Below, piece by piece: positions 35,396 through 44,113 of a DNA stretch of 64,000 nucleotides (its first letter is position 1; each line of letters opens with the position of its first letter). The notes under the pieces were generated by a model. It was not told where the DNA came from. It searched no databases and saw nothing but the letters and a program-made list of their open reading frames with translations. The position numbers and the translations under genes are program-made. Source of the DNA: CAYLLN01 sp033762315 (GTDB lineage: Bacteria; Planctomycetota; Planctomycetia; Pirellulales; Pirellulaceae); the NCBI GenBank assembly GCA_033762315.1, contig JANRLS010000177.1, positions 1 to 64,000 of the forward strand, in the 5' to 3' direction.

Positions 35396-36571
35396 ATGCC
35401 CAACACCAACTTCGACCAGCGTGCTCGCGACCTGCTGAAGCAACTCGCCGATTCGCGCCAGCTCAAGTCGTTCTATCACGTCACCGGGCCGCTCGGCGCA
35501 ACGGCCCATGTCGAGGGGCGCGGTGAGGTGATCGTCCTCTGCTCGAACAACTACCTCGGCTTAGCCAACCACCCGGAAGTTGTCGCGGCGGGCATGGCGG
35601 GATTACAGGTCTATGGAGCCGGCACGGCGTCGGTCCGGTTCATCTGCGGCACGCTCGATTGCCATCGGCAAATCGAAGAGACAATCGCCCGGTTCGTCGG
35701 CACACCGGCGGCCCTCAGCTACGTCAGCTGCTGGAACGCGAACGAGGCAGTTTTTCCAACGCTCGTCGGACCGGACGATGTGATCTTGTCCGACGCCCTG
35801 AATCACGCCAGCATCATCGACAGCATTCGCCTGGTCAGCAAAGCCATCCCCCGCGAAGTCTATCCGCACAGCGACCTGGCCGATCTCGAAACGAAGCTCA
35901 AAGCCCATGCCGGCAAGTCCTGCCGCTGGGTGGTGACCGACGGCGTCTTCAGCATGGAAGGAGACGTAGCCAGGCTCCCCGAACTGGTCCGCCTTTGCCG
36001 CGAGTACAACGCGCTGCTCGTCGTCGATGATTCGCACGGCATCGGTGTCTTGGGACGCGGCGGCCGAGGCACGCCCGAGCATTTTGGCCTACACGGCCAG
36101 ATCGACATTCTCACTGGCACACTGGGCAAAGCCCTCGGCGGGGCTGCCGGCGGCTATGTCGCGGCTGGAGAGCATGTGATCGAAATGCTGCAGCAGCGAG
36201 CCCGGCCGAGCCTCTTTTCCAACGCTTTGCCCGCCACCGTCGCTTGCAGTGCTCGCCGGGCGATTGAAATCGTCGAGCGCGAGCCGCAGCGCGTCGCCCG
36301 TCTGCACGCCAATGTCGCCGCCATCCGCGGCGGCCTCGCCAGGCTCGGCTTTCACCTGCACGACAGCCCCACCGCCATCATCCCCATCATGATCGGCGAC
36401 GAAGCCGACGCCATCGCCAAAAGCCAGCGGCTGATGGAACTCGGCATCATGGTCATCGGCTTCGGTTTTCCCGTCGTCCCCAAAGGGCAAGCCCGCCTGC
36501 GCGTGCAAGTCTCCGCCGCCCTCGAAGAGCAGCACATCGAGCGGGCGCTAGATGCGTTCGCGAAGCTGTAA
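35396..36571 (+). CDS. kbl: 2-amino-3-ketobutyrate CoA ligase (glycine C-acetyltransferase)
   Basis: A 391-residue PLP enzyme that cleaves 2-amino-3-ketobutyrate with CoA to glycine and acetyl-CoA, completing the Tdh route. Alpha-oxoamine synthase marks are VLCSNNYLGLANHPEV, GAGTASVRFICGTLDCHRQI, VTDGVFSMEGDVARLPEL, VVDDSHGIGVLGRGGRG and the PLP-lysine motif TGTLGKALGGAAGGYV. It is in line with tdh, but the two are separated by the MNT/HEPN pair. Confidence 0.93.
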   Translation: MPNTNFDQRARDLLKQLADSRQLKSFYHVTGPLGATAHVEGRGEVIVLCSNNYLGLANHPEVVAAGMAGLQVYGAGTASVRFICGTLDCHRQIEETIARFVGTPAALSYVSCWNANEAVFPTLVGPDDVILSDALNHASIIDSIRLVSKAIPREVYPHSDLADLETKLKAHAGKSCRWVVTDGVFSMEGDVARLPELVRLCREYNALLVVDDSHGIGVLGRGGRGTPEHFGLHGQIDILTGTLGKALGGAAGGYVAAGEHVIEMLQQRARPSLFSNALPATVACSARRAIEIVEREPQRVARLHANVAAIRGGLARLGFHLHDSPTAIIPIMIGDEADAIAKSQRLMELGIMVIGFGFPVVPKGQARLRVQVSAALEEQHIERALDAFAKL

Positions 36572-36592
36572 GTGAAGGGCTGGGGCTGGGGG

Positions 36593-37114
36593 CTAGGGGC
36601 TGGGAAGGGAAGCGTCAGGCTTGCTGCGTGGAAACATGATGTTGCTCGGTCGGGCGTCGAAGTAGTGGATGCCCAGATTCAAAAGCGCCGCCCGCACTAG
36701 CCTGACTTGCCGCCACTCTTCGTCGGAGAACAACTCGCGTTCTGCCTCCTCGGCTTCGGCCAGCGTTTTCGTCGAATAGTCGGGCGGATAATCGACATAG
36801 GCTTTGCCGAAATCGAGGATGCAAGGTGGCGTTACCAATGTCATTTCCACAACCCACAGCGAATTGTCGAAATCAACCAATTCCGGAACGCGAAATTGCG
36901 CTAGCTTGACGACATCGTGCGTGAGTAGCCGCCGATAACACTCGCGTTCTCGAAGATAGGTCTCCTGGCGGGCAAAGCACTTCACGGCAGATTGGCGACG
37001 GGTCTCCCAGACGGTACCATCAATCCCCTAGCCGAGTTGGCGCACCAACTCGGTTTCCCTCAGCGTGGCGAAGGATCGTGCTCGTTGTTCCAGTTCAGCG
37101 AAGGAGTTGCCCAT
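36593..37114 (-). pseudogene. Protein-kinase-like gene interrupted by in-frame TAG
   Basis: Read from an ATG at 37114, the frame gives 28 residues (FATLRETELVRQLG at the end), then a TAG at 37030-37028, then 144 further residues to a stop at 36593. The part after the TAG starts GIDGTVWETRRQSAVKCF, which reads as a kinase glycine-loop and catalytic-Lys segment continuing the part before it. It ends with GIHYFDARPSNIMF, like a kinase catalytic loop. A GTG at 36985 could start a shorter product that lacks the nucleotide loop. One base substitution explains the break. The last residues are encoded by G-rich repeat next to kbl. Confidence 0.6.
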
Positions 37115-37373
37115 GTTGACAAGTTCCGGCGGCTATTCGAGCGACGTGGAAATGTACCTGCAATTGGGATCCCGCAAGCTGTCGGTGGGCCAGGTTGGGC
37201 CGACGCATTGTATTCTGGATGAGCCGCTGGATTGTGCTCCAACAAGCGGAACGCTGGTCATTGTCGTCGATGGCGATCAGCGGAATGTCCCCGTTTATTT
37301 GCCGGACGGAGCTTCACGAGACAATTACCGTGTCTCGTATCGGTCCGAAATCAACGCTGCCGCTGAGCGTTAA
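37113..37373 (+). CDS. Small planctomycete-type protein of unknown function
   Basis: An 86-residue protein with a good ribosome site (AAGGAGTTGCCC before the ATG). The core VEMYLQLGSRKLSVGQVGPT followed by VIVVDGDQRNVPVYLP looks like a small beta-rich domain. I have an impression of similar small planctomycete proteins but cannot name a family. Its ATG overlaps, on the opposite strand, the ATG of the kinase-like gene (shared CATG), so the two are divergent with no gap. Confidence 0.6.
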   Translation: MLTSSGGYSSDVEMYLQLGSRKLSVGQVGPTHCILDEPLDCAPTSGTLVIVVDGDQRNVPVYLPDGASRDNYRVSYRSEINAAAER

Positions 37374-37403
37374 ATCCTGTCCCTCCCCCGAAGATTCCCA
37401 CCC

Positions 37404-38483
37404 ATGCCTCCCATCGATCTCCGCTCCGACACCGTCACTCGCCCCACCCCCGAAATGCGCGCGGCCATCGCGAGCGCGGAGGTGGGGGACGACGTGATCG
37501 ATGTCGATCCGACCTGCCACAAGCTGGAGAAGCTGACGGCCGAGATTTTGGGCAAGGAAGCGGCGATCTTCATGCCGTCGGGCACGATGACCAACCAGGT
37601 TGGCGTACGGATTCATTGCAAGCCGGGGGACGAGTTCATCTGCGAGGCGGGTTGCCACATCTACAACTACGAGCAAGGGGCATTTGCCCAGCTAAGCGGC
37701 GTCTCGACTCGCACGGTCGAGGGGCCGGCGGGCGTGCTGCATGTCGATCAATTGCGCGGGCTGATTCGCCCGGATAACGACCATCTCGTCCGCACGCGCC
37801 TCGTGTGCCTCGAAAACACCCACAACCGCGGCGCGGGCAAGGTGCAGCCGCTGGCGAACGTCGTCGAAATCTGCCGCTGGGCCCACGACAGCGGCCTGCG
37901 GACGCATCTCGACGGCGCTCGCTTATGGAACGCCGCCGCCGCCACCGGCATTGCCGAAGCAACGTGGTGCGAGCATTTCGACACGGTCAGCGTCTGCTTT
38001 AGCAAGGGGCTTGGCGCGCCGGTCGGCTCGGCATTGGCGGGGCCCAAAGAGATGATCAAAGAGGCTCGCCGCCATCGCAAGCTGTTCGGCGGTGCGATGC
38101 GACAAGACGGCATCATCGCGGCCGGGGCACTGTATGCCCTGCAGCACAACCGTGCGCGCTTGGCCGACGACCACGCCAACGCCCAAATTCTGGCCGAGGC
38201 GATTCGCGCGGCCAAGGGAATCTCGCTCTGGCCCGCCGAGGTCGAAACCAACATCGTCATCTTCCGGGTCGAGCCGCGGCTCGGCTCGGCGGCCGAGTTC
38301 GTCGCCGAGCTCAAAGCCCAGGGGGTCTGGTCGCTCGCCATTGGCCCCTCGCAGGTTCGGCTGGTAACGCACCTGGATGTGAGCGAAGCCCAGTGCCGGC
38401 AAGCCGCAGCGGTGCTGCGCGAAGTGGCCGACGGTTTGGCCGCCGGCAAGCGCACCGCCGCGGAGCTGGAGCCGGCCTACTAA
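37404..38483 (+). CDS. ltaE: Low-specificity L-threonine aldolase
   Basis: A 359-residue PLP enzyme of the beta-eliminating lyase/threonine aldolase group that splits threonine (or allo-threonine) to glycine and acetaldehyde. Marks: IDLRSDTVTRPTPEMRAAI, AEVGDDVIDVDPTCHKLE, LVCLENTHNRGAGKV, THLDGARLWNAAAATG and the PLP-lysine segment SVCFSKGLGAPVGSALAGPK. Together with tdh-kbl it gives this organism two routes from threonine to glycine in one locus. Confidence 0.93.
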   Translation: MPPIDLRSDTVTRPTPEMRAAIASAEVGDDVIDVDPTCHKLEKLTAEILGKEAAIFMPSGTMTNQVGVRIHCKPGDEFICEAGCHIYNYEQGAFAQLSGVSTRTVEGPAGVLHVDQLRGLIRPDNDHLVRTRLVCLENTHNRGAGKVQPLANVVEICRWAHDSGLRTHLDGARLWNAAAATGIAEATWCEHFDTVSVCFSKGLGAPVGSALAGPKEMIKEARRHRKLFGGAMRQDGIIAAGALYALQHNRARLADDHANAQILAEAIRAAKGISLWPAEVETNIVIFRVEPRLGSAAEFVAELKAQGVWSLAIGPSQVRLVTHLDVSEAQCRQAAAVLREVADGLAAGKRTAAELEPAY

Positions 38484-38664
38484 CCCCCCGCTCCATCTGA
38501 ATCTTGGCCGCAGAATCGTTATCGCTCGAATTTTCGGCGTCCGGCGGAGTCGAATCGCAGCCGGACCTGTCTGGCCCGCCCCCTCGCGCTTGGATGGCCC
38601 TCGCGGCGCAACTAGCCTGAAAGCAGGTAGCGCTGTCGGCCTGTTTTCGCGGTGAGTTGCCCCC

Positions 38665-40620
38665 ATGCCCCCTTGGCTTTCGCATCCGACGGTTCGCGTT
38701 CTCGTGCTCGCGGCGTTGCTCGTCGCCGCGGTGCTGGCGGCCTATTCCAACTGTTGGCGGGTGCCGTTCCAGTTCGACGATTTCGACAACATCGTCGGCA
38801 ACGAGGCGATTCGCACGCTAATCGTGCCGGCGGAGGTCGATAATCGCCTGATGAAGCGGCGCCCCGTTGGCCGCTGGTCGCTGTGGGCCAGCTACGCCAC
38901 GGGCGGGCTGAACCTCGCGAACCTGCATCTGGGGAACGTCGCCATTCATCTGGCCGCGACGCTGGCTCTCTTCGGCCTCGTGCGGCGAACCTTGCTGCTG
39001 CCGCAATTCGCCCCGCGCTTTGGTCCGCAAGCCGAGCTGATCGCCTTTGCCTGCGCGCTCCTCTGGAGTTTGCACCCGCTGCAAACGCAGAGCGTCACCT
39101 ACCTGATACAGCGGCTCGAAGCGCTGATGGCCCTGTTCTTCTTGCTCACGCTCTATTGCCTCGCCCGCAGCCACGCCAGCCACCGCGGCTGGCTCTGGCA
39201 AATCGCCGCGGCGGCGTGCTGCTCGCTCAGCATCGGGACGAAGGAAGTCGGCATGATGGCCCCGCTGGTGGCGGTGCTGTACGACCGGGTCTTCTTGGCT
39301 CCCAACTGGATCGGCCTCCTGCGCCGCCGCTGGGGAATGTATTTCGCCATGCTGCCGGCAATGGTCTGGTTCGTGTTCGCGATGCGAACCGTCGCCGACG
39401 GCACCGAGCAGGTCGGCAAGGGGATCAGCTCGTGGGAATATTTCCGCTCGCAGCCCGGTGTGATTTTGCACTATCTGCGGCTGGCGGCCTGGCCGAACGT
39501 GCTGGTGCTCGACTACAACTGGCCGATCGCGACCAGCTGGCCGCAAATCGTGTTGCCCGGCCTCGTGCTCATCGCCCTGCTCGCCGCGAGTCTCGTGCTG
39601 CTTTGGAAACGGCCTCCACTTGGTTTTTTGGGGCTGACGTTCTTCCTCGTCCTCGCGCCGACCTCCAGCCTCCAGCCGATTCTCGACCTCTGTTTCGAGC
39701 ATCGGATGTACCTTCCGCTGGCGGTGCCGGCCGTGCTGCTGGTGCTGGGAGTCGTGGCATTCCTCGAAAAACAAGCGAACCGCGCGCGGGCTGGCCAAAT
39801 TGCCCTCGCGCTGCTCTTGCTCGTGGCGCTCGCCCTGGGCTGGCGGACGCACCGCCGCAATCAAGATTGGCAAAGCGACCTGGGGCTCTGGGGGGCAAAC
39901 GTTCGCGACAACCCCACCAGCCGCCGCGCCTGGGGCAACTTTTCCAAGTCACTGCTCGACCAGGGTCGGCACGCCGAGGCGATCGCCGCCGCCCGCCGCG
40001 CCCTGGCGATCAAGGACGACGACCATTGGTGCCATGTCGTCCTGGGGGCCGCCCTGCTCGAAAGCCAGCAAATCGATGCGGCCCTGGCCGAATATCGCGC
40101 GGCCGAGCGGCTGAAGCCCAAGTATCACCCGGCATCGCTGGGAATCGCCAAGTGCTACTGGGAACTGAAGCAGCCCGCCGAGGCCGAGAAGTACTTTCGC
40201 CGCTCGCTGGAACTAGAGCCTGATTCGACCGACGCCCACGACGGCCTCGCCCGCGTGCTGGCCGAGCGGGGAGACGACGCGGCCGCGATTCGCCACTTCG
40301 AGTTTGCCTGCGAGAAGGAGCTGCTCGACCCGGTCTTCCGCCGCAATTATGGCAATTTCTACGTCCGCCGTCGGCAATATCCGCAGGCGATCGAGCAGTA
40401 TCGGCGGGCGCTCGAACTGAAACCCGACGACCCGCAGATTCATCTCTACCTGGCCCTCGCCTATTTCGAGTCGGGCGATTTGCCTCAAGCGTCGAAGGCC
40501 GCCGTCAAGCTCCTCCGGCTGCGCCCCGGCTCGAAGGCGGGGCGCGAGCTGCTCGACAAAATCGACGCCGCCCAACGCGGCGAATCGGCCGAGCCGGTCG
40601 CGCATCGCGACCCGGCATAG
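38665..40620 (+). CDS. Multi-pass membrane protein with C-terminal TPR repeats
   Basis: A 651-residue protein. The first 400 residues contain about ten hydrophobic segments, beginning VRVLVLAALLVAAVLAAYSN, with an early acidic loop (FDDFDNIVGNEAI). This pattern resembles TMTC-like or GT-C-type glycosyltransferases. From about residue 410 there are four or five TPR units (AWGNFSKSLLDQGRHAEAIA, SLGIAKCYWELKQPAEAEKY, AIEQYRRALELKPDDPQIHL). A sugar-transfer or cell-envelope role is possible, but catalytic residues cannot be assigned with confidence. Confidence 0.8.
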   Translation: MPPWLSHPTVRVLVLAALLVAAVLAAYSNCWRVPFQFDDFDNIVGNEAIRTLIVPAEVDNRLMKRRPVGRWSLWASYATGGLNLANLHLGNVAIHLAATLALFGLVRRTLLLPQFAPRFGPQAELIAFACALLWSLHPLQTQSVTYLIQRLEALMALFFLLTLYCLARSHASHRGWLWQIAAAACCSLSIGTKEVGMMAPLVAVLYDRVFLAPNWIGLLRRRWGMYFAMLPAMVWFVFAMRTVADGTEQVGKGISSWEYFRSQPGVILHYLRLAAWPNVLVLDYNWPIATSWPQIVLPGLVLIALLAASLVLLWKRPPLGFLGLTFFLVLAPTSSLQPILDLCFEHRMYLPLAVPAVLLVLGVVAFLEKQANRARAGQIALALLLLVALALGWRTHRRNQDWQSDLGLWGANVRDNPTSRRAWGNFSKSLLDQGRHAEAIAAARRALAIKDDDHWCHVVLGAALLESQQIDAALAEYRAAERLKPKYHPASLGIAKCYWELKQPAEAEKYFRRSLELEPDSTDAHDGLARVLAERGDDAAAIRHFEFACEKELLDPVFRRNYGNFYVRRRQYPQAIEQYRRALELKPDDPQIHLYLALAYFESGDLPQASKAAVKLLRLRPGSKAGRELLDKIDAAQRGESAEPVAHRDPA

Positions 40621-40628
40621 CAGCCACA

Positions 40629-40649
40629 CCCGCGCTGGCTTCGCGCGGG
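40629..40649. terminator. Perfect hairpin after the TPR gene
   Basis: CCCGCGC and GCGCGGG pair perfectly around a 7-base loop, 9 bases after the stop at 40620. No T-run follows, so it is either a Rho-independent-like terminator without a U-tract or a dispersed hairpin repeat. Confidence 0.45.
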
Positions 40650-40713
40650 CGTCCCGACTACCATGCGGAGCAACGCGGCCTGCTGACTCGGCCGCAGAAT
40701 GGAGGCACCCCTC

Positions 40714-42138
40714 ATGCGTCGGCCGCTGCTTGTTCTCGTGACCTATTCGTTGCTGCTGAGCACCGCGCTCGGGGCGGAAGAGTTTTCTCTGGAGCTTCGC
40801 CGGCAAGTGGAAGCTCCCGCTCGCAGCGGCAAGTACGAGCGCCAATCGCGGCCCGAATCGTGGCTCGCCCGCGAAACGGCGGTCATTGTCTGCGACGTCT
40901 GGGACTATCACCACTGCCTGAATGCCGTCCGCCGGCTCGAAGAGTTCGCTCCGCGGCTCGACCAGCTTTTGGCCGAGGCTCGCCGCCGCGGCGCGACGAT
41001 CATTCATGCCCCCAGCGACTGCATGCCCGCCTATGCCGAGCATCCGGCCCGCAAACGGGCAACTGCCGTCCCCTTGGCCGCCAACTTGCCGAAAGAAATC
41101 GACACTTGGTGCTCGCGGATCGAGGCGGAAAAGAAAGGCGTTTATCCGCTTGACCAATCCGATGGCGGCGAGGACGACGACCCGGCGGAACACGCCGAGT
41201 GGGCCGCGAAGCTGAAGGCTCTGGGCCGCAATCCGGCGATGCCTTGGAAGATGCAATCGCCACTGATCACCATCGACGCCGAGCGCGACTACCTCAGCGA
41301 CCGCGGAGACGAAGTCTGGTCGATCCTGGAGAATCGATGCATCAAGCACGTCATTCTGACCGGCGTGCATACCAATATGTGCGTGCTCGGCCGGCCGTTT
41401 GGCTTGCGGCAGATGGTCAAAAACGGCCAGCAAGTGGTGCTGGTCCGCGATCTGACCGACTGCATGTACAATCCCCGCCGCTGGCCAAAGGTCGATCACT
41501 TCACGGGCAACGACCTCATCGTTTCGCATGTTGAACGCTACATTTGCCCCACGATCACCAGCGACCAGATTCTCGGTGGCAGCCCAGCCCGGTCGAAATT
41601 CGACACGCGGACGACCGTTGACATTGCCGAATTGCCCGCCGCCTCGCCGATGACCAGCCTTGCCCCGTTCCAGGCCGACTGGACGCTGATCGACCTGCCG
41701 ATGACCTGGGAAAAGCTGACGGCCGGCGCGATCAACAACAACAAGGGAACCGCCTGGTATCGCTGCGCCGTTCGTTTACCCGAAAATTGGGTCGCGGATG
41801 GCGGCGCGGTCCTCGCCACCTCACAGCAGCCCGCTTGGTGCGAGGCCTGGCTCAACGGCGAGCCGCTCAAACCCGTGGCGGGCGATCAAGCTACCGCCAG
41901 CTTCCAGATCGAGCCGAAATCGCTGCCGCCCCGCGAAGCCAATCTGCTCGTGCTGAAAGTCGTCCATGCTCGCGGCGACTATGGTTTGCAGGGACCGCCG
42001 GTGCTCTCTTCCGGCAGCCGCAAACTCGTGTTGCAAGGCCGTTGGCAGATGCGCCTGGGCAATGATCCAGCCTGGTGCAACCTGCCGCTTCCCGCCAAGT
42101 TTGGCATCTCGCCCGATATCCTCTTCGAAGCCGAATGA
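40714..42138 (+). CDS. Secreted isochorismatase-family cysteine hydrolase
   Basis: A 474-residue exported protein. The ATG at 40714 follows GGAGG with proper spacing and starts a signal peptide (RRPLLVLVTYSLLLSTALGA). The catalytic Asp is in AVIVCDVWDYHHC and the catalytic Cys in VILTGVHTNMCVLGRPFGLR, as in isochorismatase-like amide hydrolases. From about residue 320 a C-terminal beta-rich module follows (GTAWYRCAVRLPENWVADGG, EAWLNGEPLKPVAGDQA), probably galactose-binding-like. The natural substrate is unknown. The amidohydrolase gene 19 bases downstream may be in the same operon. Confidence 0.8.
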   Translation: MRRPLLVLVTYSLLLSTALGAEEFSLELRRQVEAPARSGKYERQSRPESWLARETAVIVCDVWDYHHCLNAVRRLEEFAPRLDQLLAEARRRGATIIHAPSDCMPAYAEHPARKRATAVPLAANLPKEIDTWCSRIEAEKKGVYPLDQSDGGEDDDPAEHAEWAAKLKALGRNPAMPWKMQSPLITIDAERDYLSDRGDEVWSILENRCIKHVILTGVHTNMCVLGRPFGLRQMVKNGQQVVLVRDLTDCMYNPRRWPKVDHFTGNDLIVSHVERYICPTITSDQILGGSPARSKFDTRTTVDIAELPAASPMTSLAPFQADWTLIDLPMTWEKLTAGAINNNKGTAWYRCAVRLPENWVADGGAVLATSQQPAWCEAWLNGEPLKPVAGDQATASFQIEPKSLPPREANLLVLKVVHARGDYGLQGPPVLSSGSRKLVLQGRWQMRLGNDPAWCNLPLPAKFGISPDILFEAE

Positions 42139-42157
42139 CCTCCCTGGAGTCCGCACC

Positions 42158-43453
42158 ATGCGACCTTCTCTGCTGCTCACGTTTGCCATTTATTGCCTTT
42201 CCACCATTCCCGCCAGCGCCGCGACGACGATCATCCATGCCGGCAAGCTGATCGACGGCCGTAGCGACCAGCCGCGCGAAGGGGTGTCGCTCGTGATCGA
42301 GGACGGCAAGATCACCCGCATTGTCGATGGCTTCCTGAAGTTCCAGGGTCAGCCAGGCGATAAGCTGATCGACCTGCATGACTACACGGTGCTTCCGGGC
42401 TTGATGGACATGCACACGCACCTGATGTCGCAGCATTCCAAGGATTCGTACACCGAGCGGTTCTTCATGGACCAGGCCGACTACGCCCTCCGCTCGACGC
42501 TGTTCGCCCGCCGCACGCTCATGGCCGGCTTCACCACGGTTCGCGAACTGGGCGATAACGGCGTCAACTCGATCGCCCTGCGGAAGGCGATCAACGAAGG
42601 CTGGGTGCCTGGGCCGCGGATCTATACCGCCGGCAAGTCGCTGGCGACGACCGGCGGCCATGCCGATCCGACGAACGCCCTGCGGGGGGATTTTCGCCGC
42701 GATCTGGGGCCGCTCGAAGGAGTAGTGAACGGCCCCGACGACGCCCGCAAGGCAGTCCGTCAGCGCTACAAGGATGGGGCCGACCTGATCAAGCTAACCG
42801 CGACCGGCGGCGTGCTGAGCCTGGCCGCCAATGGCCAGAACCCGCAGTTCACCGACGAGGAGTTGAAGGCCGTCGTCGCCACCGCCAAAGACTACGGCAT
42901 GACGGTCGCCGTTCACGCCCACGGCGCGGAGGGGATGAAGCGGGCCGTACTGGCGGGGGTCGATTCGATCGAGCACGGCACGTTCATGACCGACGAAATC
43001 ATCGCGCTGATGAAAGAGCGAGGCACGTTTTGGGTGCCGACGAACATGGCGGGGGAATGGGTCGCCGAAATGGCCCAGCAAAAGGGTTATTTTCCCGAGG
43101 TCGTGCGCCCCAAGGCGGCAGCGATTGGCCCCGTCATGCGCGAGACCTTTCGCAAGGGGCAAGCGGCCGGCCTCAAAATCGCCTTCGGCACCGATTCGGG
43201 AGTTTCACCCCACGGCGACAACGCCCACGAGTTCGAGCTGATGGTCGCCGGCGGTATGCCGCCAATGAAGGCGATTCAATCGGCCACGCTCGTCGCCGCG
43301 CAGCTCCTGCGGATCGATGACCAGCTCGGCACGCTGGAGGAAAACAAAATCGCCGACGTGATTGCCGTCAAGGGAGACCCGCTCGCCAACATCAGCGCGA
43401 TGAAGGACGTCGTCTTCGTGATGAAGGAGGGGGCCGTCTATAAGTCCCCCTAG
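42158..43453 (+). CDS. Secreted amidohydrolase-superfamily enzyme
   Basis: A 431-residue exported metal-dependent hydrolase; the ATG at 42158 follows GGAG and gives a signal peptide (LLLTFAIYCLSTIPASA). Metal-site motifs in order: LPGLMDMHTHL (His pair), GADLIKLTATGG (bridging Lys position), TVAVHAHG, DSIEHGTF, and KIAFGTDSGVSPHG (Asp). Similar proteins act as X-Pro dipeptidases or imidazolonepropionase-like enzymes. The open frame extends upstream into the previous gene in a shadow frame that was not used. Confidence 0.87.
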   Translation: MRPSLLLTFAIYCLSTIPASAATTIIHAGKLIDGRSDQPREGVSLVIEDGKITRIVDGFLKFQGQPGDKLIDLHDYTVLPGLMDMHTHLMSQHSKDSYTERFFMDQADYALRSTLFARRTLMAGFTTVRELGDNGVNSIALRKAINEGWVPGPRIYTAGKSLATTGGHADPTNALRGDFRRDLGPLEGVVNGPDDARKAVRQRYKDGADLIKLTATGGVLSLAANGQNPQFTDEELKAVVATAKDYGMTVAVHAHGAEGMKRAVLAGVDSIEHGTFMTDEIIALMKERGTFWVPTNMAGEWVAEMAQQKGYFPEVVRPKAAAIGPVMRETFRKGQAAGLKIAFGTDSGVSPHGDNAHEFELMVAGGMPPMKAIQSATLVAAQLLRIDDQLGTLEENKIADVIAVKGDPLANISAMKDVVFVMKEGAVYKSP

Positions 43454-43532
43454 AATGTCCGCCCTGGCCGCGCTCGCCAGCCCGGCTACAATGCGTTGTT
43501 TACGGGCTGCGAAACTGGCGGTAACTCGATTC

Positions 43533-44087
43533 ATGGATGCAAACTCTCCTCTTCCTTGGCTGCTGGCCGATGCTCCCAGCGGCATGCCGGGCTTTTTGGG
43601 GACGCGCGGCTCGCTGATGCTGGACGTGGTGTTTCTCGCCATGTTCGTCGTCGTGCCGGTGCTGGCGGTCAGCCTGTTTCTGGTCAAGGCGCGGCGGCAA
43701 TATCAGTTGCACAAAACCTTGCAACTGACGATGGCCTGCGTGCTGCTCGCCGCCGTGCTGCTGTTCGAACTCGACATGCAGCTCTTCACCCGCTGGGAAG
43801 ACCGGGCGGTCGGCTCCCCCTATTTCACCGGCGAAGCAACTAAATGGACGAGCCCCGTCGGCCGCGCGCTGCTGGTTCACCTCTCGTTCGCGATTCCCAC
43901 GCTCCTGCTCTGGATCTTCGTCGTCGTGCAGGCCCTGCGCAAATTCGCCCGGCCCCCAGCACCCGGCCCGCACAGCCACAGCCATGCCCGCTGGGGTTGG
44001 CTCGCCAGCATCGGCATGGCGCTCACGGCGGTAACGGGGTGGATCTTCTACTGGATGGCATTCGTCGCCACCGCGCCCCCCGCTTAG
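43533..44087 (+). CDS. DUF420 membrane protein
   Basis: A 184-residue protein with four clear membrane segments: MLDVVFLAMFVVVPVLAVSL, LTMACVLLAAVLLFELDMQL, LLVHLSFAIPTLLLWIFVVV and WLASIGMALTAVTGWIFYWM. Histidines at the membrane edges (YQLHKTLQL, LLVHLSF, PGPHSHSHARWGW) fit the DUF420 family, some members of which (CtaM type) help assemble cytochrome oxidases. No oxidase genes are in the window. The ATG at 43533 is chosen over upstream in-frame starts that add a charged leader. Confidence 0.75.
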   Translation: MDANSPLPWLLADAPSGMPGFLGTRGSLMLDVVFLAMFVVVPVLAVSLFLVKARRQYQLHKTLQLTMACVLLAAVLLFELDMQLFTRWEDRAVGSPYFTGEATKWTSPVGRALLVHLSFAIPTLLLWIFVVVQALRKFARPPAPGPHSHSHARWGWLASIGMALTAVTGWIFYWMAFVATAPPA

Positions 44088-44113
44088 GTGCCGCGCCGCC
44101 GCCCGCTCTCTCC

